Of a stretch of DNA of 64,000 nucleotides, positions 36,856 to 45,774 are shown one piece after another. Below the pieces are notes generated by a model, which saw only the letters and a list, made by a program, of their open reading frames with translations, was not told the DNA's origin and made no database searches. This DNA comes from Corynebacterium epidermidicanis (GTDB taxonomy: Bacteria > Actinomycetota > Actinomycetes > Mycobacteriales > Mycobacteriaceae). The stretch covers positions 1,736,001 through 1,800,000 of the forward strand of contig NZ_CP011541.1 in the NCBI RefSeq assembly GCF_001021025.1, given 5' to 3'. The stretch's first letter is position 1, and every line of letters starts with the position of its first letter. Made by a program: the position numbers and the translations under genes.

Positions 36856-37968
36856 TTACTTCGCTGCGTTTTCGACAGTGTTCGCGCCGTCACGGGTATC
36901 CAGACGTCCGGAGACGAAAGGCTTAGTCGAGGTAGCGTATGGCTCTTCCCCAATGGAGTTCAGCGCCTCAGCATTGGTGGCTTCTGGATTCTCATTGCGG
37001 AACTTAATGTATTGCTTAAACTTCTCTGGCGTCACTGCGCGAACTTCAAAGTTCATCATAGCGTGGTAGGTGCCACACATTTCTGCACAGCGACCGACGA
37101 AGGCGCCTTCCTTCTCGATCTTTTCAATCTGGAAGCGACGCTGAGAGTTGTTCGCCTCAGGCTGAGGGTAGGCATCGCGCTTGAAAAGGAACTCAGGAAC
37201 CCAGAACGCGTGTCCAACATCGGAAGATGCGAGGTCGAACTCGATCGGAGTATTGGTCGGGAGAACCAGCACCGGGATCTCGTCGGTGGTGCCCACGGTC
37301 TCAATCTTGTTGTAGCGCAAGTACGACATGTCAGACTTGGACTTGCCGTGGATTGGGCCACCGAGGCCACCATGGTGTGGATCGGCTGCGTAGTTGGCAT
37401 CGATCTTGGAAGCCTCTGCCTGGTCCTGGCGAGCTTGGTGCACACCCTCGTAGGTACCACCCGTTGGAGAAAGCTCAGAACCAACCTGCGCGTAACCAAA
37501 CTTCCAGTTCCACTGGAATGCCGTGACGTCGACCTTAACCTGAGGGTCCTTGTCCAGAGCAGTAACCTTGTCTTGGGTTTGCACGGTGAAGAAGAACAGT
37601 GCCATCACGATGAAAATTGGGACGATAGTCAGTACGAGTTCCAGCGGCACATTGTACTGAAGCTGCTTCGGGAACTCACCCTTGCCAGCCTTGGCAGCCT
37701 TCTTTGCAGAGAAGCCGACCATGGAGTAGATCATCAGGCCCCACATAACGATGCCGATAATCCAGGCGGTCACCCAGACCCACACCCAGAAATTTCCAAT
37801 TGCGGTTGCTTCTGGGGTAACGCCGTACGGCACGCCCATGCGAAGCGCCTCGAAGAATCCATTCTCCGGCGGTGCTACGTCGCAGCCGGCGAGCGCAAAG
37901 CTACCTACGCTCAAAACGCCAGCAAGCAGCGCCTTGCGCTGGAAACCACGCTTGTTTCGCTGTTCCAC
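36856..37968 (-). CDS. ctaC: Cytochrome c oxidase (aa3) subunit II, lipoprotein
   Basis: 370 residues from GTG 37968 (AGGAAGG about nine bases upstream), giving an N-terminus like C. glutamicum CtaC; a longer frame to 37995 is not needed. Lipobox ALAGC puts the lipidated Cys at residue 29. Two transmembrane helices (about 62-83 and 110-132) precede the cupredoxin domain, whose CuA site shows as VGHAFWVPEF and CAEMCGTYHAMM. Accepts electrons from QcrC and delivers them to subunit I, which is encoded outside the window. Confidence 0.95.
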   Translation of the reverse strand: MEQRNKRGFQRKALLAGVLSVGSFALAGCDVAPPENGFFEALRMGVPYGVTPEATAIGNFWVWVWVTAWIIGIVMWGLMIYSMVGFSAKKAAKAGKGEFPKQLQYNVPLELVLTIVPIFIVMALFFFTVQTQDKVTALDKDPQVKVDVTAFQWNWKFGYAQVGSELSPTGGTYEGVHQARQDQAEASKIDANYAADPHHGGLGGPIHGKSKSDMSYLRYNKIETVGTTDEIPVLVLPTNTPIEFDLASSDVGHAFWVPEFLFKRDAYPQPEANNSQRRFQIEKIEKEGAFVGRCAEMCGTYHAMMNFEVRAVTPEKFKQYIKFRNENPEATNAEALNSIGEEPYATSTKPFVSGRLDTRDGANTVENAAK

Positions 37969-38362
37969 GTGTGTCTGCCTTCCTGTTCCACACAAACCAT
38001 AAGAATCCTAAAGATCCCATTCCTAACTGTGCAGACTATCGCATTCTTTCCGTAATTCCACGCCAAATGGTTCCCCACCGTTATCAAATGTACAGATATC
38101 GCTTCTTCAGATTTTCCATTTTGTTCCCCCTATCTGCACCTTTAGCCGAGCCGCGCAGCCTACAAGCGAAGGTGATGTTATCCAATTCACAATTATGTTG
38201 CCCCTATCGGGGGAACAACTATCGGTTGATGGACGTTTCACTAGCCACGGTCGTCGACAAGCGGGCTGGTTTCAGTCGCGCGCCTGCGGGGACTACCCTG
38301 AAACACACCGTATTCTTGAGTGCAGGTATTCGAGTCCTTAAATTTAAGGGGAATTAAGACGT
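37969..38362. promoter_or_regulatory. Divergent control region of ctaC and asnB
   Basis: For ctaC, TAGGAT (near 38008) or TAGTCT (near 38036) on the minus strand could be -10 hexamers. For asnB, TATTCT near 38310 is a candidate, and AAGGGG lies 9-12 bases before the ATG. A dyad GTTGCCCCTATCGGGGGAACAAC at 38197-38219 is central; which side it serves is unknown. Confidence 0.45.
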
Positions 38363-40285
38363 ATGTGTGGCCTTCTTGGCATGCTCACCGCCCACGGCGA
38401 TGCAGAAAAGTTCGACTCGGCGATCAGCCACGCGCTGCCATGTATGCGGCACCGCGGGCCTGACGACGCCGGAACCTGGCACGATGCCGACGCGGTCTTT
38501 GGTTTCAATCGGTTGTCGATCATCGATATCGCCCACTCCCACCAGCCTTTGCAGTGGGGCCCGGAGCATCAACCGAACCGGTATGCCATGACGTTTAACG
38601 GCGAGATCTACAACTACGTGGAGCTTCGCCAAGAACTGCAAGAGCTGGGCTACAGCTTCAATACATCTGGCGATGGTGAGACAATTGTGGTGGGTTATCA
38701 CCACTGGGGGACGGATGTCGTCAACCACCTGCGTGGCATGTTTGGTATCGCAATCTGGGACTCGGTCGAACGCAAACTCTTCCTCGCACGCGACCAATTC
38801 GGCATCAAGCCACTGTATTACGCCACTACCCCAGTCGGCACCGCATTTTCGTCCGAAAAGAAGACGCTGCTCGACATGGCCGAGGCGCTCGGACTTAGCG
38901 ATGCCCTGGATCGCCGCGCGATAGAGCACTACGTAGATCTCCAGTACGTCCCGGAACCGGAAAGCCTTCACCAGGACATCCGTCGCCTCGAATCGGGGTG
39001 CTTCGCAGTCGTAACCCCTGGCGGAGAGGTTCAGGCTCAGCGCTACTTCGAGCCGAAATTCCACACCTCGCCAGTAACCAAAGACAAGGAACAGGACTTG
39101 TTTGACCGCATCGCGCGGGCGCTGGAAGACAGCGTCGAAAAGCATATGCGTGCGGATGTGACCGTGGGTTCTTTCTTGTCCGGCGGCATCGATTCGACCG
39201 CGATTGCTACGCTGGCTAAGCGTCATAATCCTAACCTGCTCACCTTCACCACAGGCTTTGAGCGCGAAGGCTACTCAGAGGTTGATGTAGCCGCTGAATC
39301 CGCCGCGGCTATCGGTGTGGAGCATATCGTTAAGATTGTTTCGCCAGAGGAATACGTAGCGGCGGTGCCAAAGATCATGTGGTACTTGGACGATCCGGTG
39401 GCTGATCCTTCCCTGGTCCCGCTGTACTTCGTGGCCCAGGAAGCCCGCAAGCACGTCAAGGTGGTGCTTTCCGGTGAGGGGTCCGACGAGCTCTTCGGCG
39501 GCTACACGATTTACAAAGAGCCACTATCGCTTGCGCCGTTTGAAAAGATCCCTATCCCGTTGCGACGTGGCCTCGGCGTGCTCGGCGACCGGTTGCCCGA
39601 TGGCATGAAGGGCAAGTCCCTGCTGCAGCGCGGGTCCATGACCATGGAAGAGCGTTATTACGGTAATGCTCGCTCCTTCAATTTCGAACAGATGCAGCGT
39701 GTGATTCCTTGGGCTCGCAAAGAATGGGACCACCGCGAAGTGACCGCGCCGATCTACGCCAAGTCCCGCCACATGGATCCCGTAGCCCGCATGCAGCACC
39801 TCGACCTGTTTACTTGGATGCGTGGCGACATCTTGGTCAAGGCCGACAAAATCACCATGGCTAACTCCCTCGAGCTGCGCGTGCCGTTCCTTGACAAGGT
39901 CGTCTTTGATGTCGCGGAATCAATCCCCCACGACATGAAAATCTCCCACGGCACCACCAAGTACGCTTTACGACGCGCTATGGAAGGCATCGTGCCGGAA
40001 CACGTACTCAACCGCAAGAAGTTGGGTTTCCCAGTGCCGATGCGCCACTGGCTGGCCGGAGATGAGCTCTTTGGATGGGCCCAGGACACCATCAAAGAAT
40101 CTGGCACGGACGACATCTTCAACAAGCCGGCCGTGCTCGAAATGTTGAACGAACACCGCGAGGGCGTCTCCGACCACTCGCGCCGACTCTGGACTGTTTT
40201 GGCATTCATGATTTGGCACGGCATTTTCGTGGAAAAGCGCATTGATCCGCAGATTGAGCAACGCGAGTACCCGGTCGAGCTCTAA
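38363..40285 (+). CDS. asnB: Glutamine-hydrolysing asparagine synthetase (LtsA)
   Basis: 640 residues. After Met removal Cys2 is the nucleophile of the N-terminal glutamine amidotransferase (CGLLGM, then RHRGPDD, FNGEIYNY). The C-terminal synthetase has the ATP pyrophosphatase loop SGGIDSTA (about 273-280) and RVPFLDKVVFD. In C. glutamicum this gene (ltsA) is needed for lysozyme resistance; the family amidates diaminopimelate in peptidoglycan. The same envelope role is likely here, with asparagine synthesis as the formal annotation. Confidence 0.93.
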   Translation: MCGLLGMLTAHGDAEKFDSAISHALPCMRHRGPDDAGTWHDADAVFGFNRLSIIDIAHSHQPLQWGPEHQPNRYAMTFNGEIYNYVELRQELQELGYSFNTSGDGETIVVGYHHWGTDVVNHLRGMFGIAIWDSVERKLFLARDQFGIKPLYYATTPVGTAFSSEKKTLLDMAEALGLSDALDRRAIEHYVDLQYVPEPESLHQDIRRLESGCFAVVTPGGEVQAQRYFEPKFHTSPVTKDKEQDLFDRIARALEDSVEKHMRADVTVGSFLSGGIDSTAIATLAKRHNPNLLTFTTGFEREGYSEVDVAAESAAAIGVEHIVKIVSPEEYVAAVPKIMWYLDDPVADPSLVPLYFVAQEARKHVKVVLSGEGSDELFGGYTIYKEPLSLAPFEKIPIPLRRGLGVLGDRLPDGMKGKSLLQRGSMTMEERYYGNARSFNFEQMQRVIPWARKEWDHREVTAPIYAKSRHMDPVARMQHLDLFTWMRGDILVKADKITMANSLELRVPFLDKVVFDVAESIPHDMKISHGTTKYALRRAMEGIVPEHVLNRKKLGFPVPMRHWLAGDELFGWAQDTIKESGTDDIFNKPAVLEMLNEHREGVSDHSRRLWTVLAFMIWHGIFVEKRIDPQIEQREYPVEL

Positions 40286-40328
40286 CTGCTCAAGGGGGCG
40301 CAGTGGCCGCTTCACTGTAGTTTGCCGT

Positions 40329-40390
40329 AACTTGACCACACCGTAGCGTCATTTTGGGGTCGAGTTTTGACGCTACCGTGTGGTCAAGTT
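40329..40390. repeat. 23-bp inverted repeat after asnB
   Basis: Arms 40329-40351 (AACTTGACCACACCGTAGCGTCA) and 40368-40390 are complementary with a single mismatch around a 16-base loop. It may terminate asnB on the plus strand (the stem ends AAGTTT), but the arms are much longer than those of normal terminators, and it directly abuts the second copy of the interspersed repeat. Confidence 0.8.
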
Positions 40391-40392
40391 TC

Positions 40393-40562
40393 GGTTTAAG
40401 TAGAGACAAAGTGTGTCCGGTCAGCCTGCCCCCGGCCGTGCGGGTTTGCTGCACACGTGCTATGTCGTCGCTTCGGCGTAGTCCGACTACGTAAAGCTGC
40501 GTTTTATGATCTAAAAAACCCGACGGCGGTAGTCCGACTACTTCGAAGTGACGACATAGAGC
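40393..40562 (+). repeat. Interspersed inverted-repeat element, copy 2
   Basis: Homologous to 13810-13975 on the other strand. The hairpin core is 40460-40559, starting CTATGTCGTC and ending GACGACATAG as perfect 10-base terminal inverted repeats, each arm containing GTAGTCCGACTAC. The shared left flank GGTTTAAGTAGAGA...GTGCGGGTTTGCTGCAC is part of the unit. No coding capacity. It sits in the convergent gap between asnB and the Fe-S carrier gene. Confidence 0.8.
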
Positions 40563-40707
40563 AATGTAAAGCTCCCCGACAAACAATAGATGCAGGTTTT
40601 GGGACCACTACGATGTGGAAACCACGAATCCAAGACGCTCTTGTCATTACTTGACGCCAGGTTGCCGGAGGCGCGAAATCAACCCGCCACGCTTAGCCGC
40701 AGACAGA
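40563..40707. other. Remainder of the asnB-erpA intergenic region
   Basis: Convergent spacer, no gene, repeat or RNA recognised beyond the elements listed on either side. Confidence 0.4.
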
Positions 40708-40748
40708 CGAAACCCCGTGCTTCAGCAACTCAGAAGCACGGGGTTTCG
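40708..40748 (-). terminator. Intrinsic terminator after the Fe-S carrier gene
   Basis: Perfect 16-bp stem CGAAACCCCGTGCTTC (40708-40723) with GAAGCACGGGGTTTCG (40733-40748) and a 9-base loop. It lies 12 bases after the stop of the minus-strand gene. Confidence 0.9.
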
Positions 40749-40760
40749 CGATAACTGTTC

Positions 40761-41105
40761 TTAGTTGAACGAGTCACCACAAGCGCAGGAGCCGGTGGCG
40801 TTAGGGTTATCGATGGTAAAGCCCTGAGACTCGATAGTGTCTGCGAAGTCGATGCGGGCACCGGAGAGGTATGGGGCGCTCATCTTGTCCACTACCAACT
40901 TCACGCCACCGATGACATCTTCCTTGTCGCCATCGAGCGAACGGTCATCGAAGTAAAGCTGGTAACGCAGGCCAGCGCAGCCACCTGGCTGAACTGCAAT
41001 GCGCAATGCGAGGTCATCACGGCCTTCCTGGTCGAGGAGAGCCTTTGCCTTCACGGCGGCAGCCTCGGTGAGAACGACACCCGTGGCGGATGCTGGAGCA
41101 GTCAT
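40761..41105 (-). CDS. A-type iron-sulfur cluster carrier (ErpA/HesB family)
   Basis: 114 residues. The three cluster cysteines are in place: GGCAGLRYQ (Cys43) and the C-terminal GSCACGDSF pair. Rv2204c of M. tuberculosis is the counterpart beside asnB. It likely delivers Fe-S clusters to enzymes such as LipA, QcrA and others, which is family knowledge rather than something visible here. Start ATG 41105; ribosome site GGGAAA. Confidence 0.93.
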   Translation of the reverse strand: MTAPASATGVVLTEAAAVKAKALLDQEGRDDLALRIAVQPGGCAGLRYQLYFDDRSLDGDKEDVIGGVKLVVDKMSAPYLSGARIDFADTIESQGFTIDNPNATGSCACGDSFN

Positions 41106-41314
41106 GTGCGTTTCCCTTCATAAGCTCATGGAACGAAAGTCAACTTTCCTCCAAGTTACTCCTACTGCTTGCTGACATGCACACAGAAAGTGTCTCGGTG
41201 GTAGTTAACCTGTTGCGTCTTAAGCTATAACTCATCGTCGACTAGTTTTGTTCCCACCCCATCTTACCTGGGCTAAATACCAAGCAGACAGTCTGCTGAA
41301 GTAGCCTTAAGTAC

Positions 41315-41968
41315 GTGAGCGATACAACGAACAATTCTGGTAGTGACTTCAACGACGAACGCCCCCGGGCATACACGCCCAAAAAGGGCCGTCCGACGCC
41401 AAAACGTGACGAGGTGGAACGGGCTCGCGGCGTTCGCCGAGGCCCCGTAGCTGCACCCGAAACCGCGAAGGAAGCACGGGCGCGTCGAAAAGCCATGAAA
41501 GAGTCGATGTCCAAAGAGGAATACAAGGCTTACAAAAATAAACAACGCGAAGAGCGGCAGCGACGCGCGCGCGAAACCCAAGCAGCAATGGACCGCGGCG
41601 ATGAAAAGTACCTGCTGCCTCGCGATAAGGGCGAGGAACGCAAGTTTGTACGCGATTGGGTGGACTCGAAGCGATTCCTGAACAACCTAGTGTTGCCGGT
41701 CGCCTTAGCGCTGCTTGTGATTATGTTCGTCGGCCAAATCTACCCCACGGTCGCCGGCACCCTATCGATGGTGACCATGGTCATCATCTTGGGTTTCCTT
41801 ATCGAAGGTATCTTTATCGGCCGTGGCGCCAACAAACGGGTACGGGAGAAGTTCCCACACACCACCGACACTGGATTTGGCATGGGTTTCTACGCGTATT
41901 CTCGCGCAACCCAGCTGCGTAACCTACGCACGCCGAAGCCTCGCGTCAAGGTCGGCGACCAGGTGTAA
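41315..41968 (+). CDS. DUF3043 membrane protein
   Basis: 217 residues. Residues 1-120 are highly charged (KGRPTPKRDEVERARGVRRGP...), then two transmembrane helices (about 128-147 and 150-172) and a basic C-terminal tail. Family DUF3043, Rv2206 being the M. tuberculosis member. Function unknown. The GTG start lacks a ribosome site, but TAGCCT lies 7 bases upstream (41302-41307), so a leaderless transcript is likely; cobU follows 6 bases after its stop. Confidence 0.88.
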   Translation: MSDTTNNSGSDFNDERPRAYTPKKGRPTPKRDEVERARGVRRGPVAAPETAKEARARRKAMKESMSKEEYKAYKNKQREERQRRARETQAAMDRGDEKYLLPRDKGEERKFVRDWVDSKRFLNNLVLPVALALLVIMFVGQIYPTVAGTLSMVTMVIILGFLIEGIFIGRGANKRVREKFPHTTDTGFGMGFYAYSRATQLRNLRTPKPRVKVGDQV

Positions 41969-41973
41969 TAGGC

Positions 41974-42540
41974 ATGATCACGCTGGTTCTCGGTGGCGCC
42001 CGCAGTGGCAAGTCCGCGTTCGCTGAAATGCTCACCACACGTATCAGCAGCCTCGAGTCCAGCGCAGTCACTTATGTGGCCACAGCTCGGCCGTGGCCCG
42101 GTGACACGGACTTTGCGCAGCGTATCGCCAAGCATCAAGCCTCGCGCCCCGCTCAGTGGCACACCGAGGATTGCCGGGACGCCATCGACGTCTTATGTTC
42201 GCCCCAAAGCCCGACCCTCATCATTGATGACCTTGGCACGTGGCTTTCCGAGCAATTTGATAGCCACGATGCCTGGCCAGACGCCACGGCTGGAAAAAAG
42301 GAAGACCAGCTGCGGGACGTCGAGAGACGCTGTGCAGAATTCGTTGCAGCATTGCAAGCCACAACAGCCCGCAATGTCGTGATGGTTACCCCTGAAGTTG
42401 GGATGGGGTTGATCCCTGAAACTCCTGTAGGCCGGGTTTTTAGAGACACCATCGGTGCTCTCAACGCAGCTGTGGCCGAATGCGCGGACCAAGTACACCT
42501 CGTCGTCGCGGGATGCGCGCTAACCTTAAAACCCGAATAG
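41974..42540 (+). CDS. cobU: Adenosylcobinamide kinase / adenosylcobinamide-phosphate guanylyltransferase
   Basis: Bifunctional enzyme of the cobalamin nucleotide-loop pathway. 188 residues: P-loop GGARSGKSAFAE (residues 7-18), YVATARP, and the guanylylation segment RIAKHQASRPAQWHT with its His. Terminal LIIDDLGTWL and VMVTPEVGMGLIPETPVGR are conserved. Followed by cobT (75 bases) and cobS. No corrin-ring genes are present in the window, so the cluster by itself indicates salvage and late assembly. Confidence 0.95.
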   Translation: MITLVLGGARSGKSAFAEMLTTRISSLESSAVTYVATARPWPGDTDFAQRIAKHQASRPAQWHTEDCRDAIDVLCSPQSPTLIIDDLGTWLSEQFDSHDAWPDATAGKKEDQLRDVERRCAEFVAALQATTARNVVMVTPEVGMGLIPETPVGRVFRDTIGALNAAVAECADQVHLVVAGCALTLKPE

Positions 42541-42615
42541 CTTGCCAAGGTAGCTGGCCGAGCGGCCGCGCCTAGTTCTATTGCCGAAGATCGCACAACA
42601 CTCAAGGAGCTAATT

Positions 42616-43659
42616 GTGGTAGACCCTGCGGAAATTTTTTCTCGCGTCGAGATTCCCAGCCCACAGGTCCGGGAACAAGCGCAGGCGTACCAGGATCAGC
42701 TCACCAAACCAGCAGGTAGCCTGGGACGCCTGGAGGAAATTGGCATCTGGCTGAGCGCATGCCAAGGCGTGGTTCCACCTCGACCAATCAGCCGTGCACG
42801 GGTGGTGGTTTTCGCAGGTGACCACGGGATCGCCGCCAAGGGAGTCTCCGCTTACCCACCCGCGGTCTCCCTCCAGATGGCCGCCAATATCCGCGCGGGC
42901 GGAGCCGGCATTAACGCCTTAGCGGAATCTGCTGGTGCTACCGTGCGAGTCGCCGATATTTCACTTGACCATGACGCATGGGGCGACGAGCGAGTCTCGC
43001 GATCTTGTGGCTCCATCGATGTCGAGGACGCGATGACCGAGGAGCAGGCGGTTCGGGCGCTCAACGTCGGCAAGATGATCGCCGACCAGGAAGTAGATTC
43101 CGGCGCTGATCTGCTCATCGCTGGAGACCTCGGTATCGGAAATACCACGCCGGCCGCGGCACTCATCGGGGTAGCTACCCGCTCCGAACCGGTTGCCGTA
43201 GTCGGTCGAGGCACTGGTATCAACGACGAAGCCTGGAAACGAAAGGTCACCGCCATTCGGGATGCCATGTTCCGTGTCCGGAACGACTACAACGACCCTG
43301 TTCGCGTCCTCCAGGCGATTTCCTCCCCCGACCTCACCGCCATGGCCGGTTTCCTCGCCCAAGCCGCCGTGCGACGGACCCCAGTCATTTTGGACGGCGC
43401 CGTGGTCACTTCTGCGGCCCTATGGGCGACCCGCCTGGCTCCAGGCGCCCGCAACTGGTGGCTCGCTGGGCATCAATCAGTCGAACCAGCGCACAAAGCG
43501 GCCCTACAGCTTCTGGAGCTCGAACCACTCCTGGAATACAACCTCCGCCTGGGCGAAGGCTCGGGCGCAGCAGCCGCCCTGCCACTCGTGCACGCAGCCG
43601 CGAACATCATGAACAGCATGGCTACCTTTGAATCCGCAGGAGTCTCGGAGACGATCTAG
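42616..43659 (+). CDS. cobT: Nicotinate-nucleotide--dimethylbenzimidazole phosphoribosyltransferase
   Basis: Activates the lower ligand (alpha-ribazole phosphate) for cobalamin. 347 residues from GTG 42616 with AAGGAG six bases upstream. Conserved blocks: KPAGSLGRLEEIG, FAGDHGIAAKGVSAYP, GDLGIGNTTPAAAL, and the C-terminal LRLGEGSGAAAALPLV, which carries the catalytic Glu. Stop is immediately followed by the cobS ATG. Confidence 0.96.
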   Translation: MVDPAEIFSRVEIPSPQVREQAQAYQDQLTKPAGSLGRLEEIGIWLSACQGVVPPRPISRARVVVFAGDHGIAAKGVSAYPPAVSLQMAANIRAGGAGINALAESAGATVRVADISLDHDAWGDERVSRSCGSIDVEDAMTEEQAVRALNVGKMIADQEVDSGADLLIAGDLGIGNTTPAAALIGVATRSEPVAVVGRGTGINDEAWKRKVTAIRDAMFRVRNDYNDPVRVLQAISSPDLTAMAGFLAQAAVRRTPVILDGAVVTSAALWATRLAPGARNWWLAGHQSVEPAHKAALQLLELEPLLEYNLRLGEGSGAAAALPLVHAAANIMNSMATFESAGVSETI

Positions 43660-44499
43660 ATGTCCGGCAAAGCGGGTCAAACCCCGAGCGAGGAACCCAC
43701 ACACGGTCCAGCCCTCATCGATGGCCCGGCAACTGTCATCAGTTGGCTAACAGTGCTTCCCGTCCGCGGCGCCTCCACGTTCGATCGCACCACTGGCAGG
43801 CGCGCCATGGCGTCACTTCCAGTGGCCGGGGTCGTCATCGGCCTGATTGTGGGGCTCATCGGCGGGCTTGTCGACGCTGTGGCGACTCCCCTCCTCGCGG
43901 CCGCACTCACCGTAGCTGGGTTCCAGCTATTAACCCGAATGATGCACCTTGATGGTCTCGCCGACGTCGGGGACGCACTTGGTTCTTATGCACCCGCTCG
44001 ACGCGCCCAAGAGATTCTGGCGGATTCCTCGACTGGCGCGCTCGGGATGGGTACCGCGCTGCTGGTGCTACTCACCCAGGTCGCAGCGTATGCCTCCCTC
44101 GCACAGTACCTTTCCCCCATTTTTTTCGGACTGGCGATTCTTGCCGTGGGCTTCATCAGCCGTACTGCCGGAATGATTGGCTGCACCCGCGGTTTCAGAC
44201 CGTTCTCGTCGACAGGTTTCGGCAGTTTGATTGTGGGTACCCTGCGACCCGGTTGGATCGTAGGCTGGCTAGCGGTTGCGTCGGTGGGTCTCGTGGGCCT
44301 TGCCGTAGGCGTCGATAAGCACTTGGCTGTGAGCCTGGCTGCAGCATGCGCGACGGCGCTAGTAATTGCTTTCGTGCTCGCGCGACATTGCTCCCGACGC
44401 TTTGCCGGCCTCAATGGGGACTGCGTCGGCGCAAGTATTGAATGCGCAGCAACAGCCGCAGCCACCACCACGGCGTTGGCGCTAGGAATCGCATCCTAG
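43660..44499 (+). CDS. cobS: Adenosylcobinamide-GDP ribazoletransferase (cobalamin 5'-phosphate synthase)
   Basis: Integral membrane enzyme that joins adenosylcobinamide-GDP and alpha-ribazole. 279 residues with about seven hydrophobic segments. MHLDGLADVGDALGSYAP carries the Mg-binding acidic motif of CobS, followed by ILADSSTGALGMGTALL. Starts on the base after the cobT stop, so the cobUTS genes are co-translated. Confidence 0.95.
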   Translation: MSGKAGQTPSEEPTHGPALIDGPATVISWLTVLPVRGASTFDRTTGRRAMASLPVAGVVIGLIVGLIGGLVDAVATPLLAAALTVAGFQLLTRMMHLDGLADVGDALGSYAPARRAQEILADSSTGALGMGTALLVLLTQVAAYASLAQYLSPIFFGLAILAVGFISRTAGMIGCTRGFRPFSSTGFGSLIVGTLRPGWIVGWLAVASVGLVGLAVGVDKHLAVSLAAACATALVIAFVLARHCSRRFAGLNGDCVGASIECAATAAATTTALALGIAS

Positions 44500-44509
44500 C
44501 ACCGGGGCA

Positions 44510-45616
44510 CTAGGCAGATACCAGGATGTGCTTCCATCCGTGCTGATCCGCGACCTCGCCACGCTGGATGCCGGTGAGGGTTTCGCGGAGCTTCATGGTG
44601 ATCTCGCCGGTTTTTCCGCCATTGATTTGGAATTCCCCATCCTTGGACTTCACAGTCCCGACCGGGGTAATCACGGCAGCGGTGCCACAGGCAAAAGCTT
44701 CAGTCATCGCGCCGCTGGTGGCAGCCTCTCGCCACTCCGAAGTGGTGATAGTACGTTCTTCCACACGTAGGCCCAGATCCTGGGCTACCTGTAGGAGCGA
44801 ATCGCGGGTGATGCCGGGCAAGAGCGAACCGCTCAACTGTGGGGTAACTAGGGTTGGTTGATCGTCGCCACCGAAGATAAAGCCGAGGTTCATCCCGCCC
44901 ATTTCTTCAATGTTTTCGTGCTTGATCGCGTCCAACCAGACCACCTGGTCACAACCCTTTTCGGCAGCCTGTGCCTGAGCAAGCAACGATGCCGCATAGT
45001 TACCAGCGAACTTTGCAGCACCCGTACCACCTGGGGCGGCGCGGACGTAGTCTTCACACAGCCATACCGAAACCGGGTTGATACCGCCGCTGAAGTAGGC
45101 GCCGGCTGGGGAGGCAATAATCGCGAAGGTGTAGGAATTTGCGGGGTGAACGCCAAGTCCGATTTCCGTCGAGATCATGAATGGGCGCAGGTAGAGGGAT
45201 TCTTCTCCACCAGCGGCCGGGACCCATTCGCGATCGATATCCACGAGCTGGCGGACTGCTTCCACAAACACATCTTCCGGCAGCTCCGGCATTGCCATCC
45301 GGCGAGCAGAAGCGTTGAGTCGGGCTGCATTTGCTTCGGGGCGGAAAGCAGCAATAGACCCATCAGGCTGACGATATGCCTTCAAGCCTTCAAAGATTGC
45401 CTGCCCATAGTGCAAGACGCTGGATGCCGGGTCGAAGCTCAGCGGGGCGTAGGGGCGGACTCGGGCATCATGCCAGCCTTGGTCAGTGTTCCATTCAATG
45501 GTCACCATGTGGTCTGTAAAGTGCTTACCAAAACCAGGATGAGCAAGAATGTCGGCGATCTGCGTCGCAGGAGTAGCGCTTTGTGTGCGATCGATCACAA
45601 ATTCAAGTTCGTTCAT
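44510..45616 (-). CDS. ilvE: Branched-chain amino acid aminotransferase
   Basis: PLP enzyme for the last step of Leu/Ile/Val synthesis, fold type IV. 368 residues from ATG 45616. [13 protein letters not shown] near residue 75, [10 protein letters not shown], the PLP lysine in [16 protein letters not shown] (about residue 206), and [18 protein letters not shown] lies 8 bases before the ATG, so a leaderless transcript is likely; upstream in-frame alternatives overlap that hexamer. Confidence 0.95.
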   Translation of the reverse strand: MNELEFVIDRTQSATPATQIADILAHPGFGKHFTDHMVTIEWNTDQGWHDARVRPYAPLSFDPASSVLHYGQAIFEGLKAYRQPDGSIAAFRPEANAARLNASARRMAMPELPEDVFVEAVRQLVDIDREWVPAAGGEESLYLRPFMISTEIGLGVHPANSYTFAIIASPAGAYFSGGINPVSVWLCEDYVRAAPGGTGAAKFAGNYAASLLAQAQAAEKGCDQVVWLDAIKHENIEEMGGMNLGFIFGGDDQPTLVTPQLSGSLLPGITRDSLLQVAQDLGLRVEERTITTSEWREAATSGAMTEAFACGTAAVITPVGTVKSKDGEFQINGGKTGEITMKLRETLTGIQRGEVADQHGWKHILVSA

Positions 45617-45774
45617 GCTCACTAAAGATACACGCAATTCCGGCCACTGCGCAGCACTTTCACTGTCTTACCTCCACAATTGGGCACCAGTGCTGTGACG
45701 GAGATCCATCAGCCTGGACTAAGGTTTAGTTGTTGCTATTCGTTACCACCACATCCAGGAGGTTGAGTACCACC

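Noticed and set aside
41106..41314. Cobalamin riboswitch for the cobUTS genes
   Set aside because: No B12-box or long structured leader; cobU follows a DUF3043 gene by 6 bases.
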